The notes under the pieces were generated by a model that saw nothing but the letters and a program-made list of their open reading frames with translations, was not told the DNA's origin and searched no databases. Below are positions 17,231 to 26,105 of a DNA stretch of 64,000 nt, piece after piece. The number at the start of each line of letters is the position of its first letter. Within the stretch, counting starts at the first letter, position 1. The DNA is taken from assembly GCA_018661465.1 (NCBI GenBank), contig JABJIC010000027.1, forward strand, positions 1 to 64,000. The letters are read 5' to 3'. The position numbers and the translations under genes were made by a program. Source of the stretch: Gammaproteobacteria bacterium (GTDB lineage Bacteria > Pseudomonadota > Gammaproteobacteria > Pseudomonadales > Pseudohongiellaceae).

Positions 17231-18150
17231 GCGAATCCCTGCTATCCATCAAGAATCTGAGTGTCGAGTTTAAAACTGAACTCGGCAAGGTGAATGCACT
17301 CAATGAGGTGAGTTTTGATGTGCCTCGAAACTCCATAACAGCTGTAGTAGGGGAGTCAGGTTCAGGAAAGTCAGTTACCAGCAACGCCATCTTGCGATTA
17401 CTTCCCGATACGGCACAGATATCGGGGGAAATTATTCTCAATCCCCAGGGTGAAGACCCACTCAATATTACATCCCTGGATGAACGAGATCCGCGGATGC
17501 AGAATCTGCGTGGTGGCCTGGTTAGCATGGTTTTTCAGGAGCCCATGACGGCCTTGTCACCAGTTCATCGCATTGGTGATCAAGTGGCGGAGGCAGTGCT
17601 CTGTCATAGAGATGTTTCGCCAGAGGTAGCCATGGCCGAAGCTGCGACCATGCTTGAACAGGTTGGTCTAACAGAAGTCGACAAAAAAATACGCATGTAT
17701 CCCTTCGAGTTTTCAGGAGGTATGCGCCAGCGGGTGGTTATTGCGATGGCGTTGATCTGTCATCCTCAACTTCTCATCTGTGATGAACCAACCACAGCAC
17801 TGGATGTCACCATTCAAGCCGAAATACTTGTGTTGATTAAATCATTGCAGCGCAAGCTGAATAACTCGGTTCTTTTTATCACGCACGATCTTGGGGTTGT
17901 GGCACAGATCGCCGATCGGGTTGTTGTTATGTACGACGGCCAAGTGATGGAATCAGGTAGCGTTCGCCAAGTGCTGAAAAATCCTCAGCATCCATACACC
18001 AGGCATCTGCTGGCTTCGATACCGGGAGCGGTTACTGATTCAGGATCGCAATTGCATGCTGCGAACTGGTCCGATGGGGCGCCAATAGGTGCAGGCACTT
18101 TTCTGGCTGATGCAGAAGAAGGACGACAGGTGCGAGAATTTAGCCAATGA
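17227..18150 (+). CDS. ABC transporter ATP-binding protein (DppD/OppD type)
   Basis: A 307-residue ATPase. Walker A GESGSGKS is near residues 41-48, the Q-loop MVFQEPMTALSP follows, the signature is FSGGMRQRV, Walker B is LLICDEPTTALD, and the H-loop is FITHDL. The C-terminal oligopeptide-transporter region NPQHPYTRHLLASIPG is present. It is translationally coupled to the genes on both sides by 4-bp overlaps, and provides one half of the nucleotide-binding heterodimer. Confidence 0.92.
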   Translation: MSESLLSIKNLSVEFKTELGKVNALNEVSFDVPRNSITAVVGESGSGKSVTSNAILRLLPDTAQISGEIILNPQGEDPLNITSLDERDPRMQNLRGGLVSMVFQEPMTALSPVHRIGDQVAEAVLCHRDVSPEVAMAEAATMLEQVGLTEVDKKIRMYPFEFSGGMRQRVVIAMALICHPQLLICDEPTTALDVTIQAEILVLIKSLQRKLNNSVLFITHDLGVVAQIADRVVVMYDGQVMESGSVRQVLKNPQHPYTRHLLASIPGAVTDSGSQLHAANWSDGAPIGAGTFLADAEEGRQVREFSQ

Positions 18151-18968
18151 GCGAGATATTAACCGTCACAGACCTTTGCAAATCCTTCTCCGATCAGCCC
18201 GTGGTGAATTCAGTGTCATTTGGCGTCAGGGAATCAACTACTTTGGGTATAGTCGGTGAGTCCGGTTCTGGCAAGACAACCCTGGTACGCTCCATACTTC
18301 GTGCCATCGATCCGGATTCCGGAACAGTTCGCTATAACAGTCGCAAGGGTTGGCAGGATTTACATTCACTGTCACCTAAAGAACTGCTCCCCTTGCGTCG
18401 CGAGATCCAGATGATATTCCAGGATCCTTTTGCCTCTCTGAACCCCAGGATGACTGTGCAAGCGATTCTTGAGGAGCCGCTCATCATACATGGTATCGGT
18501 GACAAGGAATCACGCAAGCAGCGTGTAGCGGCAATGTTGGAAAAGGTACAGTTAGAACCTTCTTCCGCTTCGAGATTTCCCCATGCTTTTTCAGGAGGTC
18601 AGAGGCAGCGCATAGGTATCGCGCGGGCACTGATTCTTGAGCCGCGACTGGTGATTTGTGACGAGTCAGTATCTGCACTCGATGTGTCAGTACAGGCTCA
18701 GATACTTGATCTCTTGGCATCGCTGCAATCAGAGTTAGGACTCACCTATCTTTTTGTTGCTCACGATCTAAGAGTAGTTCGCGAATTTTGTGATGAGGTG
18801 TTAGTAATGTACGCAGGTAATGTCGTCGAGCAAGGGCCAGTGGAAGAAGTCTTCAATAATCCGCAACATGACTACACGCGCCTATTACTCTCGGCAATTC
18901 CATCACCAGACCCGGATGAGAAGCTTGAGCCGTTGGCAAGAGATGGATTGCAGCTTGAAAAAGTTTAA
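18147..18968 (+). CDS. ABC transporter ATP-binding protein (DppF/OppF type)
   Basis: A 273-residue ATPase forming the second half of the nucleotide-binding dimer. It has Walker A GESGSGKT near 35-42, Q-loop MIFQDPFASLNP, signature FSGGQRQRIGIARAL, Walker B LVICDESVSALD and H-loop FVAHDL. The NPQHDYTRLLLSAIP tail is the oligopeptide-transporter C-terminal motif. It is the last gene of the VOC-ABC operon; no clear intrinsic terminator follows, only a degenerate repeat. Confidence 0.92.
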   Translation: MSEILTVTDLCKSFSDQPVVNSVSFGVRESTTLGIVGESGSGKTTLVRSILRAIDPDSGTVRYNSRKGWQDLHSLSPKELLPLRREIQMIFQDPFASLNPRMTVQAILEEPLIIHGIGDKESRKQRVAAMLEKVQLEPSSASRFPHAFSGGQRQRIGIARALILEPRLVICDESVSALDVSVQAQILDLLASLQSELGLTYLFVAHDLRVVREFCDEVLVMYAGNVVEQGPVEEVFNNPQHDYTRLLLSAIPSPDPDEKLEPLARDGLQLEKV

Positions 18969-18986
18969 GGGAGCTGATGCTAAGAA

Positions 18987-19038
18987 GTGTGCTAAAAATT
19001 TCGGCACTTCCTAGTCTAAACTACTGTGTTTTTACTCT
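18987..19038. repeat. Copy B of the degenerate intergenic repeat, with GGGGTCA end
   Basis: Matches the 3297-3350 copy in its outer blocks (GTGTGCTAA and AAACTACTG..TTTTTACTCT) and continues into TGACCCC at 19038-19044. On the minus strand this reads GGGGTCAGAGTAAAAA. Confidence 0.5.
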
Positions 19039-19100
19039 GACCCCATTTCTTGCAATAGGTTAAACTGGGGCTTCTGCGCTATTCACTCTAAAGTTCAACT

Positions 19101-21194
19101 ATGATCACCAAAAAGACCGTATACATTTCACGATTCGTCCCTGGCAGGGCTTTGAGCCTGTTGTGGGCATGCGTGCTTGTTGTGAATCCAGTTGCGGCAC
19201 AGGAGCAGGACGAGTCCACCGTAATTTACGAATCGAGTTATTTTGCGCAATACAACGCAGTTACCCTGACGGACATGATCCGTAATATCCCTGGCGGCGA
19301 TACCATACTACGCCGTGGTGGAGGATCGGGCGGCAGTAACAACCGGGGTTTTGGCGCATCAGATTCACAGGTATTGATTAACGGCCGACGCATGTCCGGC
19401 AAGATCAATAATATGTCTACAGCACTGGCGCGAATTCAGGCAGCGCAGGTAGAAAGAATCGAATTGATCCGCGGCAATGCAGAGGGTCTCGACATACGCA
19501 ATGAAGGAACTATCTACAACGTCATCTTGCAAGAAGGGGCGGGAAACTCTTCTTCGAGTTTGCTGGATATTGGCCTTACTGAAATAGATGGCATGGCGAC
19601 TGAGCCGGCAGTACTTGCCAGTTACAATGCCAGTCGCGGACCGCTTGAGTTCGGATTTAGTTATCAGTATGAAACGCGCCCCCGGCTTAACAAGGTGGAT
19701 GAGGATGTTTTGAATGCGGATCGTACACCGCGCGAATACCGTTTTTTATTTAATGCGCAGACTAGAAACAATCATATCTTTACAGGTAATCTCGATTATG
19801 AATTTCAAAGCGGTGCTATTCTGCAACTGAATGGGCTTGTTTCAGATAACGACTCATTGTCGGACAGAGTCGAAGACCAATTTCTTATTGGCGCTGGCGG
19901 GATACAGATTCCAAGTTCTATTGAAGAAGGGGAGTTTAGCGATCTTAACCAGGAGTTTGAGGTCGGCGGCGCACTGGAATTTGATGTTGGAACACTTGGC
20001 CGACTGAAAACCATGTTTGTTCTGAATCGTACTGAGAATGACGATCAGATTATTCAGGACGAAATTACCAATGACATTCGTTCGCGTCTATTTTCCAGTG
20101 TTGCCGATTATGACGAAGGTGAAACTATTTTGCGCTCTGCAATGACCACTGTTCTTGGTCGACATACCTTGGAGTACGGTGCAGAGGCAGCCTTTAACAC
20201 GCTGGACCGGACCTTTGCCTTCAACAGCGACCCACTGGAAAATGCGATCGTCGAAGAAGATCGCTATGAACTGTTTGTTACGCATAGCATTTTATTGACC
20301 GAGAAGATCAGTCTGCAATCGGCCCTCACCGAAGAATACTCCACGATTTTTCAGGATCGCGAAGGCCAGACCAATGAGCGTAGTTTCCGATACCTTAAGC
20401 CCCGAGTAGAACTTCGCTACGATCTCACTCCTGCCGATCAGTTTCGTCTGTTAACCGAGCGCACTGTAAGTCAGCTTAACCTGAATGACTTTGTCGCCAG
20501 CCGCAATGTAGATGACGATACTATCAACTTTGGCAATCCAGACCTGGAGCCTCAATCAACCTGGTCTTATTCCCTGGGTTATGAGCGCCGCTTTGACAAC
20601 GATGCAGGTTCGATTGAAGTGAAAGCCGGCTACGAGGATATATCCGATACTATCGATAAGATCCTGATTGGCACAGATGACTCGGGCATCGGTAATATTG
20701 GTTCAGCGTGGAGAAAGACCCTTGAGACCAATATTAATACCCGCTTTGGCTTTATCGGATTTCCCAGTGCAGTACTGACTTTCTCCTATACCTATGAAGA
20801 GTCTGAGACTACTGACCCATTTACTGGTGAGAGGCGTTCACTTCGCTACTCCACCCCTGACTACTTTCAGGTTAGCTTTCGCCACGATGTGGAAGGTACT
20901 AATTTTGCCTATGGTTTCAATGCTCACCGTCGTAGTGGTCGACTTCGTCAAGATGTGTCCCTGTTTGAGGTGACTGATTTCGAAATACACCTGGGCTCGG
21001 CATTTGTAGAGTACAATTTTACTCCGAGCGTAAAACTTGGTTTTGCGGGGTCGCATTTCCTGAACGAAGATGGTAGAACTTTTGATAAAACATTCTACGA
21101 TGGCAATATTGCCGATGGTGTTATCAGGAGAGTGGATTTTCAGGATTGGAGAATAGACCCAGACTACGTTCTAAGCCTGCAGGCTACATTTTAA
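19101..21194 (+). CDS. TonB-dependent outer-membrane receptor
   Basis: A 697-residue outer-membrane transporter. A signal peptide ends near NPVAAQ (residue 34). The plug domain spans about residues 45-150, with LTDMIRNIPGGDTILRRGGG, VLINGRRMSGK and VERIELIRGNAEGL. The rest is a 22-strand-type barrel ending in the terminal aromatic signature LSLQATF. It takes its substrate across the outer membrane using TonB-ExbBD energy. The position next to the ABC importer suggests the two act in series, but it has its own 132-bp leader. The substrate is not readable from sequence; no TonB box is obvious. Confidence 0.88.
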   Translation: MITKKTVYISRFVPGRALSLLWACVLVVNPVAAQEQDESTVIYESSYFAQYNAVTLTDMIRNIPGGDTILRRGGGSGGSNNRGFGASDSQVLINGRRMSGKINNMSTALARIQAAQVERIELIRGNAEGLDIRNEGTIYNVILQEGAGNSSSSLLDIGLTEIDGMATEPAVLASYNASRGPLEFGFSYQYETRPRLNKVDEDVLNADRTPREYRFLFNAQTRNNHIFTGNLDYEFQSGAILQLNGLVSDNDSLSDRVEDQFLIGAGGIQIPSSIEEGEFSDLNQEFEVGGALEFDVGTLGRLKTMFVLNRTENDDQIIQDEITNDIRSRLFSSVADYDEGETILRSAMTTVLGRHTLEYGAEAAFNTLDRTFAFNSDPLENAIVEEDRYELFVTHSILLTEKISLQSALTEEYSTIFQDREGQTNERSFRYLKPRVELRYDLTPADQFRLLTERTVSQLNLNDFVASRNVDDDTINFGNPDLEPQSTWSYSLGYERRFDNDAGSIEVKAGYEDISDTIDKILIGTDDSGIGNIGSAWRKTLETNINTRFGFIGFPSAVLTFSYTYEESETTDPFTGERRSLRYSTPDYFQVSFRHDVEGTNFAYGFNAHRRSGRLRQDVSLFEVTDFEIHLGSAFVEYNFTPSVKLGFAGSHFLNEDGRTFDKTFYDGNIADGVIRRVDFQDWRIDPDYVLSLQATF

Positions 21195-21245
21195 TTAGTG
21201 ACCCCTTTTATTAATTATCATCCGCCCCCTAAACCCGATATATAA

Positions 21246-21270
21246 AAAAACCCCGCTCCGCGAGGTTTTT
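21246..21270. terminator. Bidirectional intrinsic terminator
   Basis: An inverted repeat pairs AAAAACC..CGC with GCG..GGTTTTT around a TCC loop, with one mismatch. It has T5 on the plus strand (ending the receptor gene) and T7 on the minus strand. In the minus direction it lies just after the displaced tRNA-Phe 3' end, so it was probably the original tRNA terminator. Confidence 0.72.
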
Positions 21271-21277
21271 GTATGCG

Positions 21278-21325
21278 TGGTGCCCAGGGGCGGAATCGAG
21301 ACATTGGCACAAGAATTTTATGCAT
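21278..21325 (-). repeat. Displaced, decayed copy of the tRNA-Phe 3' end (att-like)
   Basis: Positions 21278-21299 are identical to 21533-21554, the last 22 bases of tRNA-Phe including CCA. Similarity continues at lower level through the T-arm and anticodon-arm equivalent to about 21325, many differences being transitions. The same orientation 255 bp from the intact gene is the pattern left by site-specific integration into a tRNA gene. Confidence 0.7.
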
Positions 21326-21532
21326 CCGATAATACCTATTATCAGAATTACAACAGTAGAGTAGCACTCAATTTGAGTACTAAATGTCCGTTTAAACAGA
21401 CAACATATCATTTCAAATTGGATTTTTGCTTTCAATTATTGAGCACAGGAAATTACTAAAAGTGTGCGATGGGTGTGCAATGGAATTTGAGAGATTGGAA
21501 AATTTCTAACTAGTTGAATAACAAGAAAGAAA

Positions 21533-21608
<76 letters not shown>

Positions 21609-21684
21609 ATATTTAGGCTATTTCGCTTGTGACACTCAAAATCAGAGTTTGATCATGGATTTCGTCACTTTGTGCGAGGCGCGT

Positions 21685-21713
21685 ATTAAATAGAATCTTG
21701 GCTTTTTAGTCAA
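21685..21713 (-). promoter_or_regulatory. tRNA-Phe promoter
   Basis: Reading the minus strand: TTGACT, a 17-bp spacer, then TTTAAT, followed by a GC-rich discriminator (GCGCC), as in stringently controlled stable-RNA promoters. Transcription would start about 70 nt before the tRNA 5' end. Confidence 0.7.
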
Positions 21714-21739
21714 GGGTCTTATCTTGACAGGCGGCTAAA

Positions 21740-22012
21740 CTACTCGCTCTCGGGCACATATCCCTCCGCTCGGTCGAAATCTTCGTTGTTGAAGAACTTA
21801 TCCATCTGCCCTTGTAGGTATTTACGGTCATCTGGATTGATCATGCTGAGCTGTTTTTCGTTGATTAACATGGTTTGGTGGGCCTGCCAGTCAGTCCAGG
21901 CCTGTTGCGAGACGGTTTCGTAAATTTCCTGACCTTTAGAGCCTGGGTAGGGAGGTAGGGCCAGTCCGGGCAGATCCTTGTTGAATTTCTTGCAATGCAC
22001 CGTGCGGCTCAT
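21740..22012 (-). CDS. yggX: Fe(2+)-trafficking / oxidative damage protection protein YggX
   Basis: A 90-residue small cytoplasmic protein. It starts [10 protein letters not shown] with the conserved Cys7 and carries [15 protein letters not shown] and [14 protein letters not shown], hallmarks of YggX. The family protects Fe-S clusters and is linked to iron handling under oxidative stress. It lies 28 bp downstream of mutY on the same strand, the arrangement seen in E. coli and Pseudomonas; MutY itself needs a 4Fe-4S cluster. Length is normal. Confidence 0.95.
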   Translation of the reverse strand: MSRTVHCKKFNKDLPGLALPPYPGSKGQEIYETVSQQAWTDWQAHQTMLINEKQLSMINPDDRKYLQGQMDKFFNNEDFDRAEGYVPESE

Positions 22013-22040
22013 GGTGTTTCCTCGATACTAGTATCTGTTA

Positions 22041-23084
22041 TTAATTGCTTGTAGATAGCTGGCTGAGTAGCTTCTTAACTGGTGCAGCCAGACCAACTTC
22101 CAGTGAATGGTTCAAAGGGTACCAGAGCCATCGATCTGAATCAGCTATAGTCGCTGAATTCTGATGGGCTTGCAGCCTGACGGGTGAAATGTCTAGATGG
22201 TAATGGGAAAAGGTATGTCGAATTGGCGGCATTACTTCCTTAGGTTCCTTGTGGATCTCTACGTGTTCAGGTGAAGGATGATCTTCATTATCAGATCCTT
22301 CGGGTAGGCTATAAAGAGAACCCCAGATGCCGCTGGGAGGTCGTTTCTCCAGTAATACCTCTCCAGCGTTATTCTGAAAGATGAACATGCTAACGGTTTT
22401 CACCGGCAGTTTTTTCTTCGGTTTTTTCCCTGGATAGTTTGCAATATTGTTCTGCGCGAGAGCTTTGCAGTTAGAGCTAAGAGGGCAGTTTTCGCAATCG
22501 GGTTTGGAGCGAGTGCAAACGGTTGCACCTAAGTCCATCACTGCCTGTGTATAGTCAGATACTCGCTGTTTGGGAGTATCTGACTCGGCTATCGCCCAAA
22601 GCTTCTGTTTGACACCACTCTGTTCGGGATAACCTTCCGCTGCATGATATCTAGTTAACACCCGTTTAACATTCCCATCCAGGATTGGAGCGTGCACATC
22701 CATGGATAAAGCAGCAATGGCTCCTGCAGTAGATCGTCCGATGCCGGGTAAGGATTCCAGTTCTTCTACTGTGCCTGGAAATTCGCCATCGTATTCACTG
22801 ACAATTTTTTTTGCGGTGCTGTGAAGGTTTCGTGCTCTTGCGTAATAACCAAGTCCGGTCCACATATGGAGAACCTTGTCGCTGTCAGCGCTGGCCAGAT
22901 CGTGAACACTTGGAAAGCGTTGCTGAAAGTTTTGAAAGTAGGGGATGACTGTTGCAACTTGAGTTTGTTGCAGCATGATCTCTGAAATCCAAACTCTATA
23001 GGGTGTTGGATTTTCTTGCCAGGGGAGGTCGTGTCTGCCGTGTTCGTCAAACCATCGAAGAATTTTTTTTGCGAAAGGAGTCAC
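22041..23084 (-). CDS. mutY: A/G-specific adenine glycosylase MutY
   Basis: A 347-residue base-excision repair glycosylase that removes adenine mispaired with 8-oxoguanine. Catalytic Glu35 lies in SEIMLQQT, the helix-hairpin-helix is LPGIGRSTAGAI (112-123), catalytic Asp136 is in LDGNVKR, and the 4Fe-4S cysteines are C190-x6-C197-x2-C200-x5-C206. The C-terminal NUDIX-like 8-oxoG recognition domain begins near residue 225. The start is GTG 23084 with weak ribosome-site support. It lies 18 bp downstream of the AsmA gene and before yggX. Confidence 0.95.
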   Translation of the reverse strand: MTPFAKKILRWFDEHGRHDLPWQENPTPYRVWISEIMLQQTQVATVIPYFQNFQQRFPSVHDLASADSDKVLHMWTGLGYYARARNLHSTAKKIVSEYDGEFPGTVEELESLPGIGRSTAGAIAALSMDVHAPILDGNVKRVLTRYHAAEGYPEQSGVKQKLWAIAESDTPKQRVSDYTQAVMDLGATVCTRSKPDCENCPLSSNCKALAQNNIANYPGKKPKKKLPVKTVSMFIFQNNAGEVLLEKRPPSGIWGSLYSLPEGSDNEDHPSPEHVEIHKEPKEVMPPIRHTFSHYHLDISPVRLQAHQNSATIADSDRWLWYPLNHSLEVGLAAPVKKLLSQLSTSN

Positions 23085-23102
23085 AGCTCTAGGAACTGAG
23101 TA

Positions 23103-25160
23103 CTAGCGGTCGAACAAGTTGCGCAATAAGCCTCGCGCACTGTCTTGAAGTTCTGTTGGTAGTTGGTCGGTGAGCACCTCATTAAGGCGGCTGCGAATTG
23201 CATTACCTCCTATCTGTGAAAATATGGTTCGCACTTGGGTAAAATCCGGTCCGCAGTATTGGCTTACGTCTTCTGAAAAAGCGGCGCTGCATTGAACAGG
23301 CCAAGATACGTCATGATAGAGTTCGTCAATCTGGATGGTCTGAGCATAGGGCTCGCCCAGAACGGTAAATAGCAAGTCGTAGTTAAAATTCCCTGCATCA
23401 ATATCGATACCGCCGGTGCCGGTTATGTCAAAGTTATCCATGCGTAATTTGACTTGCTGACCTTCCTTTATGCCTTCTTCCATGAGGATGTAACCGGCGA
23501 ACTCGGCGAATTGGATTACATCAGGCCATTGCTGAATAGCATCTCCCCCGGGGCTTAGCGCGGCAATAGCGGTAAAAACCTGTTTGATCACGCCGATGTC
23601 CACAGAGTTTTCAGTAATCTCAAAACCTGTAGATCCACTGATTGAATTCATCAGTGCTGATGTGGTATTTCCAGAAGCCGTGTAGTCCACCTCAAGATTC
23701 AATCGCCCGGTAACTGAATTGAATCGAGATACTTCAGGGACGAGATCGGTGAGGTCTACTTGGTTAATACTTAGCTGGCTAGTCAATTCTGCTTCATCTC
23801 TGCGAGCGTCGATTCGCACATTGCCTTGAATGTTGCCATCGTAGGCCTGGATAGGCTGAATCTCGATATCAAGAAGACCATCTTCCACGTTGGTGAAAAT
23901 ATTGATGTCTTGAAGTTGGAATTGATTTGCGATCAATGACTCAATAGAAATGGAGCCAATGAGGTTTACTGTATTCAGAAAATCCAGAGGCAGTTCCGTT
24001 TCGACAACAACAGACGGCTCGCCAGTCGCTTCAGTCTCACTATTGATAGATGCTTCATCCTCGTTTATGAATGGGCTGAGATCAATAGTAGTGCTTCGTA
24101 TATCATAACTGATGTTTGCTGGTAAAAAATCAGTTGCGAAACGCACGCTAGCATCGCCTTCAATGCTCGCATCACCAAGGCTGGCTGAAATCGAAGGAAC
24201 AGAAAGCTCATTTTCATTGGCCGAAAAATTCAAGCCAAACCTTAAGAGAGGAGTGCTGTTCAAATTACTGGAAATGAATTCATCATTATTCTCAGTAAAA
24301 TTCAGAGTTTCCAATAATCCGCCTATATCGAAATCGTTAGACTGAAGATTTCCGGTTACTGCGATAGCTTCGACAAAATTTTCTATTGCAACATCGCCCT
24401 GAATGAGCATGGGAGTAACGTTGAATTTGACTTCGCTCATCGTAATATTGTCATTATTAATATCGGCGACAATGTTGCTGCTCAATCCTATGGGAAGTGC
24501 TTCGCTCATTCCGTTGTTAAGAAAGTCAAAAGTCAGATCGATATCAAATGGTCTGCCATCCAAATTTGAATCCCGACTGTCCAGATCCAAATTCCTGATT
24601 CTAAAATTCGTATTTGTAGAAAGATCTTGAATATCTGCGCTGGCATTTGAAATTCTTAATCGCTCAAACGACAAGGTGCTTAACTCGTCGTTTGAATTTG
24701 CTGTCTCTTCTGGAAAACTGTTTTCTATTCGGCGGGTCAATATTGATTCAACTGAAGAAATTTCTTCAGTCTCTGCGTTTTGATCTACTTCCCAGATGTT
24801 GTTCCCGGAGGCATCAATAAAATAGTTAATGTAGAAATCATCCGTGCTTAGTTCCTGCACAATAAAATCTCCACCGATTATGGAGCCCAGGTCGATTTTA
24901 AGTGTGGCAGCACTGGTGGAGGCCAACTCCTGGGGATATGCAGGGTTTTTGAGACGAACATCGTTTAGTACCAGGCCGAGAGACGGGAAAAAGTCGATGT
25001 CCATGTCCCCGGCGATGGTCAATTCGTAACCTGTGGTTACGAGAACGGCTTCTCTTATCGCGTCCTTATTGCTGTCACTGTTCACCGAGCGTACTAATAG
25101 CGCTCCGGAGATAATGAGCAATACGACGAATGCGGCAAGGACCTTTAGGAATGTCTTCAT
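23103..25160 (-). CDS. AsmA family protein
   Basis: A 685-residue protein with an N-terminal membrane anchor (about residues 5-26) and a large periplasmic beta-rich domain. The N-terminal AsmA region includes DFFPSLGLVLNDVRL and the C-terminal part DFTQVRTIFSQIGGNAIRSRL. AsmA-like proteins are thought to bridge inner and outer membranes and move phospholipids. Gene position before mutY-yggX matches Pseudomonas. The central region is unusually rich in Asn, Ser and acidic residues. The family call is firm and the length is normal. Confidence 0.88.
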   Translation of the reverse strand: MKTFLKVLAAFVVLLIISGALLVRSVNSDSNKDAIREAVLVTTGYELTIAGDMDIDFFPSLGLVLNDVRLKNPAYPQELASTSAATLKIDLGSIIGGDFIVQELSTDDFYINYFIDASGNNIWEVDQNAETEEISSVESILTRRIENSFPEETANSNDELSTLSFERLRISNASADIQDLSTNTNFRIRNLDLDSRDSNLDGRPFDIDLTFDFLNNGMSEALPIGLSSNIVADINNDNITMSEVKFNVTPMLIQGDVAIENFVEAIAVTGNLQSNDFDIGGLLETLNFTENNDEFISSNLNSTPLLRFGLNFSANENELSVPSISASLGDASIEGDASVRFATDFLPANISYDIRSTTIDLSPFINEDEASINSETEATGEPSVVVETELPLDFLNTVNLIGSISIESLIANQFQLQDINIFTNVEDGLLDIEIQPIQAYDGNIQGNVRIDARRDEAELTSQLSINQVDLTDLVPEVSRFNSVTGRLNLEVDYTASGNTTSALMNSISGSTGFEITENSVDIGVIKQVFTAIAALSPGGDAIQQWPDVIQFAEFAGYILMEEGIKEGQQVKLRMDNFDITGTGGIDIDAGNFNYDLLFTVLGEPYAQTIQIDELYHDVSWPVQCSAAFSEDVSQYCGPDFTQVRTIFSQIGGNAIRSRLNEVLTDQLPTELQDSARGLLRNLFDR

Positions 25161-25287
25161 TTGCTAGAGCTTATCCGGGTGTTTTTGTCTCTAAATTAAG
25201 CTTGGTTTTCCATCTTCAGCTTCAAAATAGGAGCCCTCAAGTGTACCGGAATGGCTGAGGACATGCACGATGGCCATGGCTTTGCGC

Positions 25288-25316
25288 TTTCAATGCGCAT
25301 GGGTGGGCTTTATAAT
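25288..25316 (+). promoter_or_regulatory. Possible hisB promoter
   Basis: A perfect TATAAT at 25311-25316 with a weak TTTCAA -35 seventeen bases upstream, 64 bp before hisB. The surrounding sequence has short GCGC palindromes. Confidence 0.45.
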
Positions 25317-25379
25317 GCGCTCTTTTAGGGGCACTCTTCATAGGGCGCCACCGGCACCATAGGGCACTAAGGATCAACC

Positions 25380-25979
25380 ATGACTGACTCGTCACCACGA
25401 CAAGCCACGGTAGAACGCAATACCAAAGAAACCCAGATCAGTGTTTCCCTCAATCTAGATGGCACAGGCCAGCTGGATGTGGAAACTGGCTTACCATTTC
25501 TTGATCACATGCTGGACCAGATCGCTCGTCATGGCCTGATTGATATCTCAATCAAGGCGGTTGGTGATCTGGAGATTGATGCCCATCACACGGTTGAGGA
25601 TATCGGCATTACCTTCGGGCAGGCTTTCGATAAGGCGCTGGACAAGACTGGTATTCGTCGCTATGGGCACGCCTATGTTCCTTTGGATGAAGCGCTCTCT
25701 CGAGTGGTTATCGATTTTTCTGGTCGGCCTGGTCTGGATTACCACGTCCAATTTGCCAAGGGCACTGTGGGGGATTTTGATGTTGATCTCTTCCATGAGT
25801 TTTTCCAGGGTTTTGTTAATCATGCGCTGGTCACTTTGCACATCGATAATATTCGAGGCAAGAATTCACACCACCAGATTGAGACTATCTTCAAGGCGTT
25901 CGGACGAGCCGTTAGAATGGCTATTGAAGCTGATCCTCGACAGGCGGGCGTTATTCCTTCTACCAAGGGTTCTCTCTAA
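25380..25979 (+). CDS. hisB: Imidazoleglycerol-phosphate dehydratase HisB (monofunctional)
   Basis: A 199-residue enzyme that dehydrates imidazole glycerol phosphate in histidine synthesis. It has the paired metal-binding motifs [11 protein letters not shown] near residues 62-72 and [16 protein letters not shown] near 162-177, and the [16 protein letters not shown]-terminal block. It is monofunctional: there is no fused histidinol-phosphatase domain as in E. coli. It is first in the hisB-H-A-F block, although 125 bp with tandem repeats separate it from hisH. Confidence 0.96.
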   Translation: MTDSSPRQATVERNTKETQISVSLNLDGTGQLDVETGLPFLDHMLDQIARHGLIDISIKAVGDLEIDAHHTVEDIGITFGQAFDKALDKTGIRRYGHAYVPLDEALSRVVIDFSGRPGLDYHVQFAKGTVGDFDVDLFHEFFQGFVNHALVTLHIDNIRGKNSHHQIETIFKAFGRAVRMAIEADPRQAGVIPSTKGSL

Positions 25980-26062
25980 GGGAAGCTGAATAAAAATCTA
26001 GCATGGCTTCAATTAGCAACTCCTTAATCTGATAACGATATCAATATTTTGATTCAATTGGA

Positions 26063-26105
26063 CTCTCAAGTGGTCTCTCAAGTGGTCTCTCAAGTGGTCT
26101 CTCAA
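26063..26105 (+). repeat. 12-bp tandem repeat running into the hisH start codon
   Basis: Three exact copies of CTCTCAAGTGGT (26063-26098) plus a seven-base partial copy whose last A is the A of the hisH ATG. The array replaces a normal Shine-Dalgarno region; AAGTGG in the last full copy is the only purine-rich candidate. A related AGTGGTCTCT occurs just after hisF at 28439-28448. Confidence 0.9.

Noticed and set aside
21277..21459. 60-codon ORF over the tRNA remnant
   Set aside because: It is the tRNA 3' sequence read as protein plus the spacer; there is no ribosome site or family resemblance.
25230..25330. Possible tRNA-like sequence (CCGGAATGGCTGAGG) upstream of hisB
   Set aside because: It does not form an acceptor stem or anticodon arm; it is a leader/promoter region.
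26063..26105. CRISPR-like repeat array
   Set aside because: The unit is 12 bp, contiguous, without spacers, and there are no cas genes. It is a simple tandem repeat.
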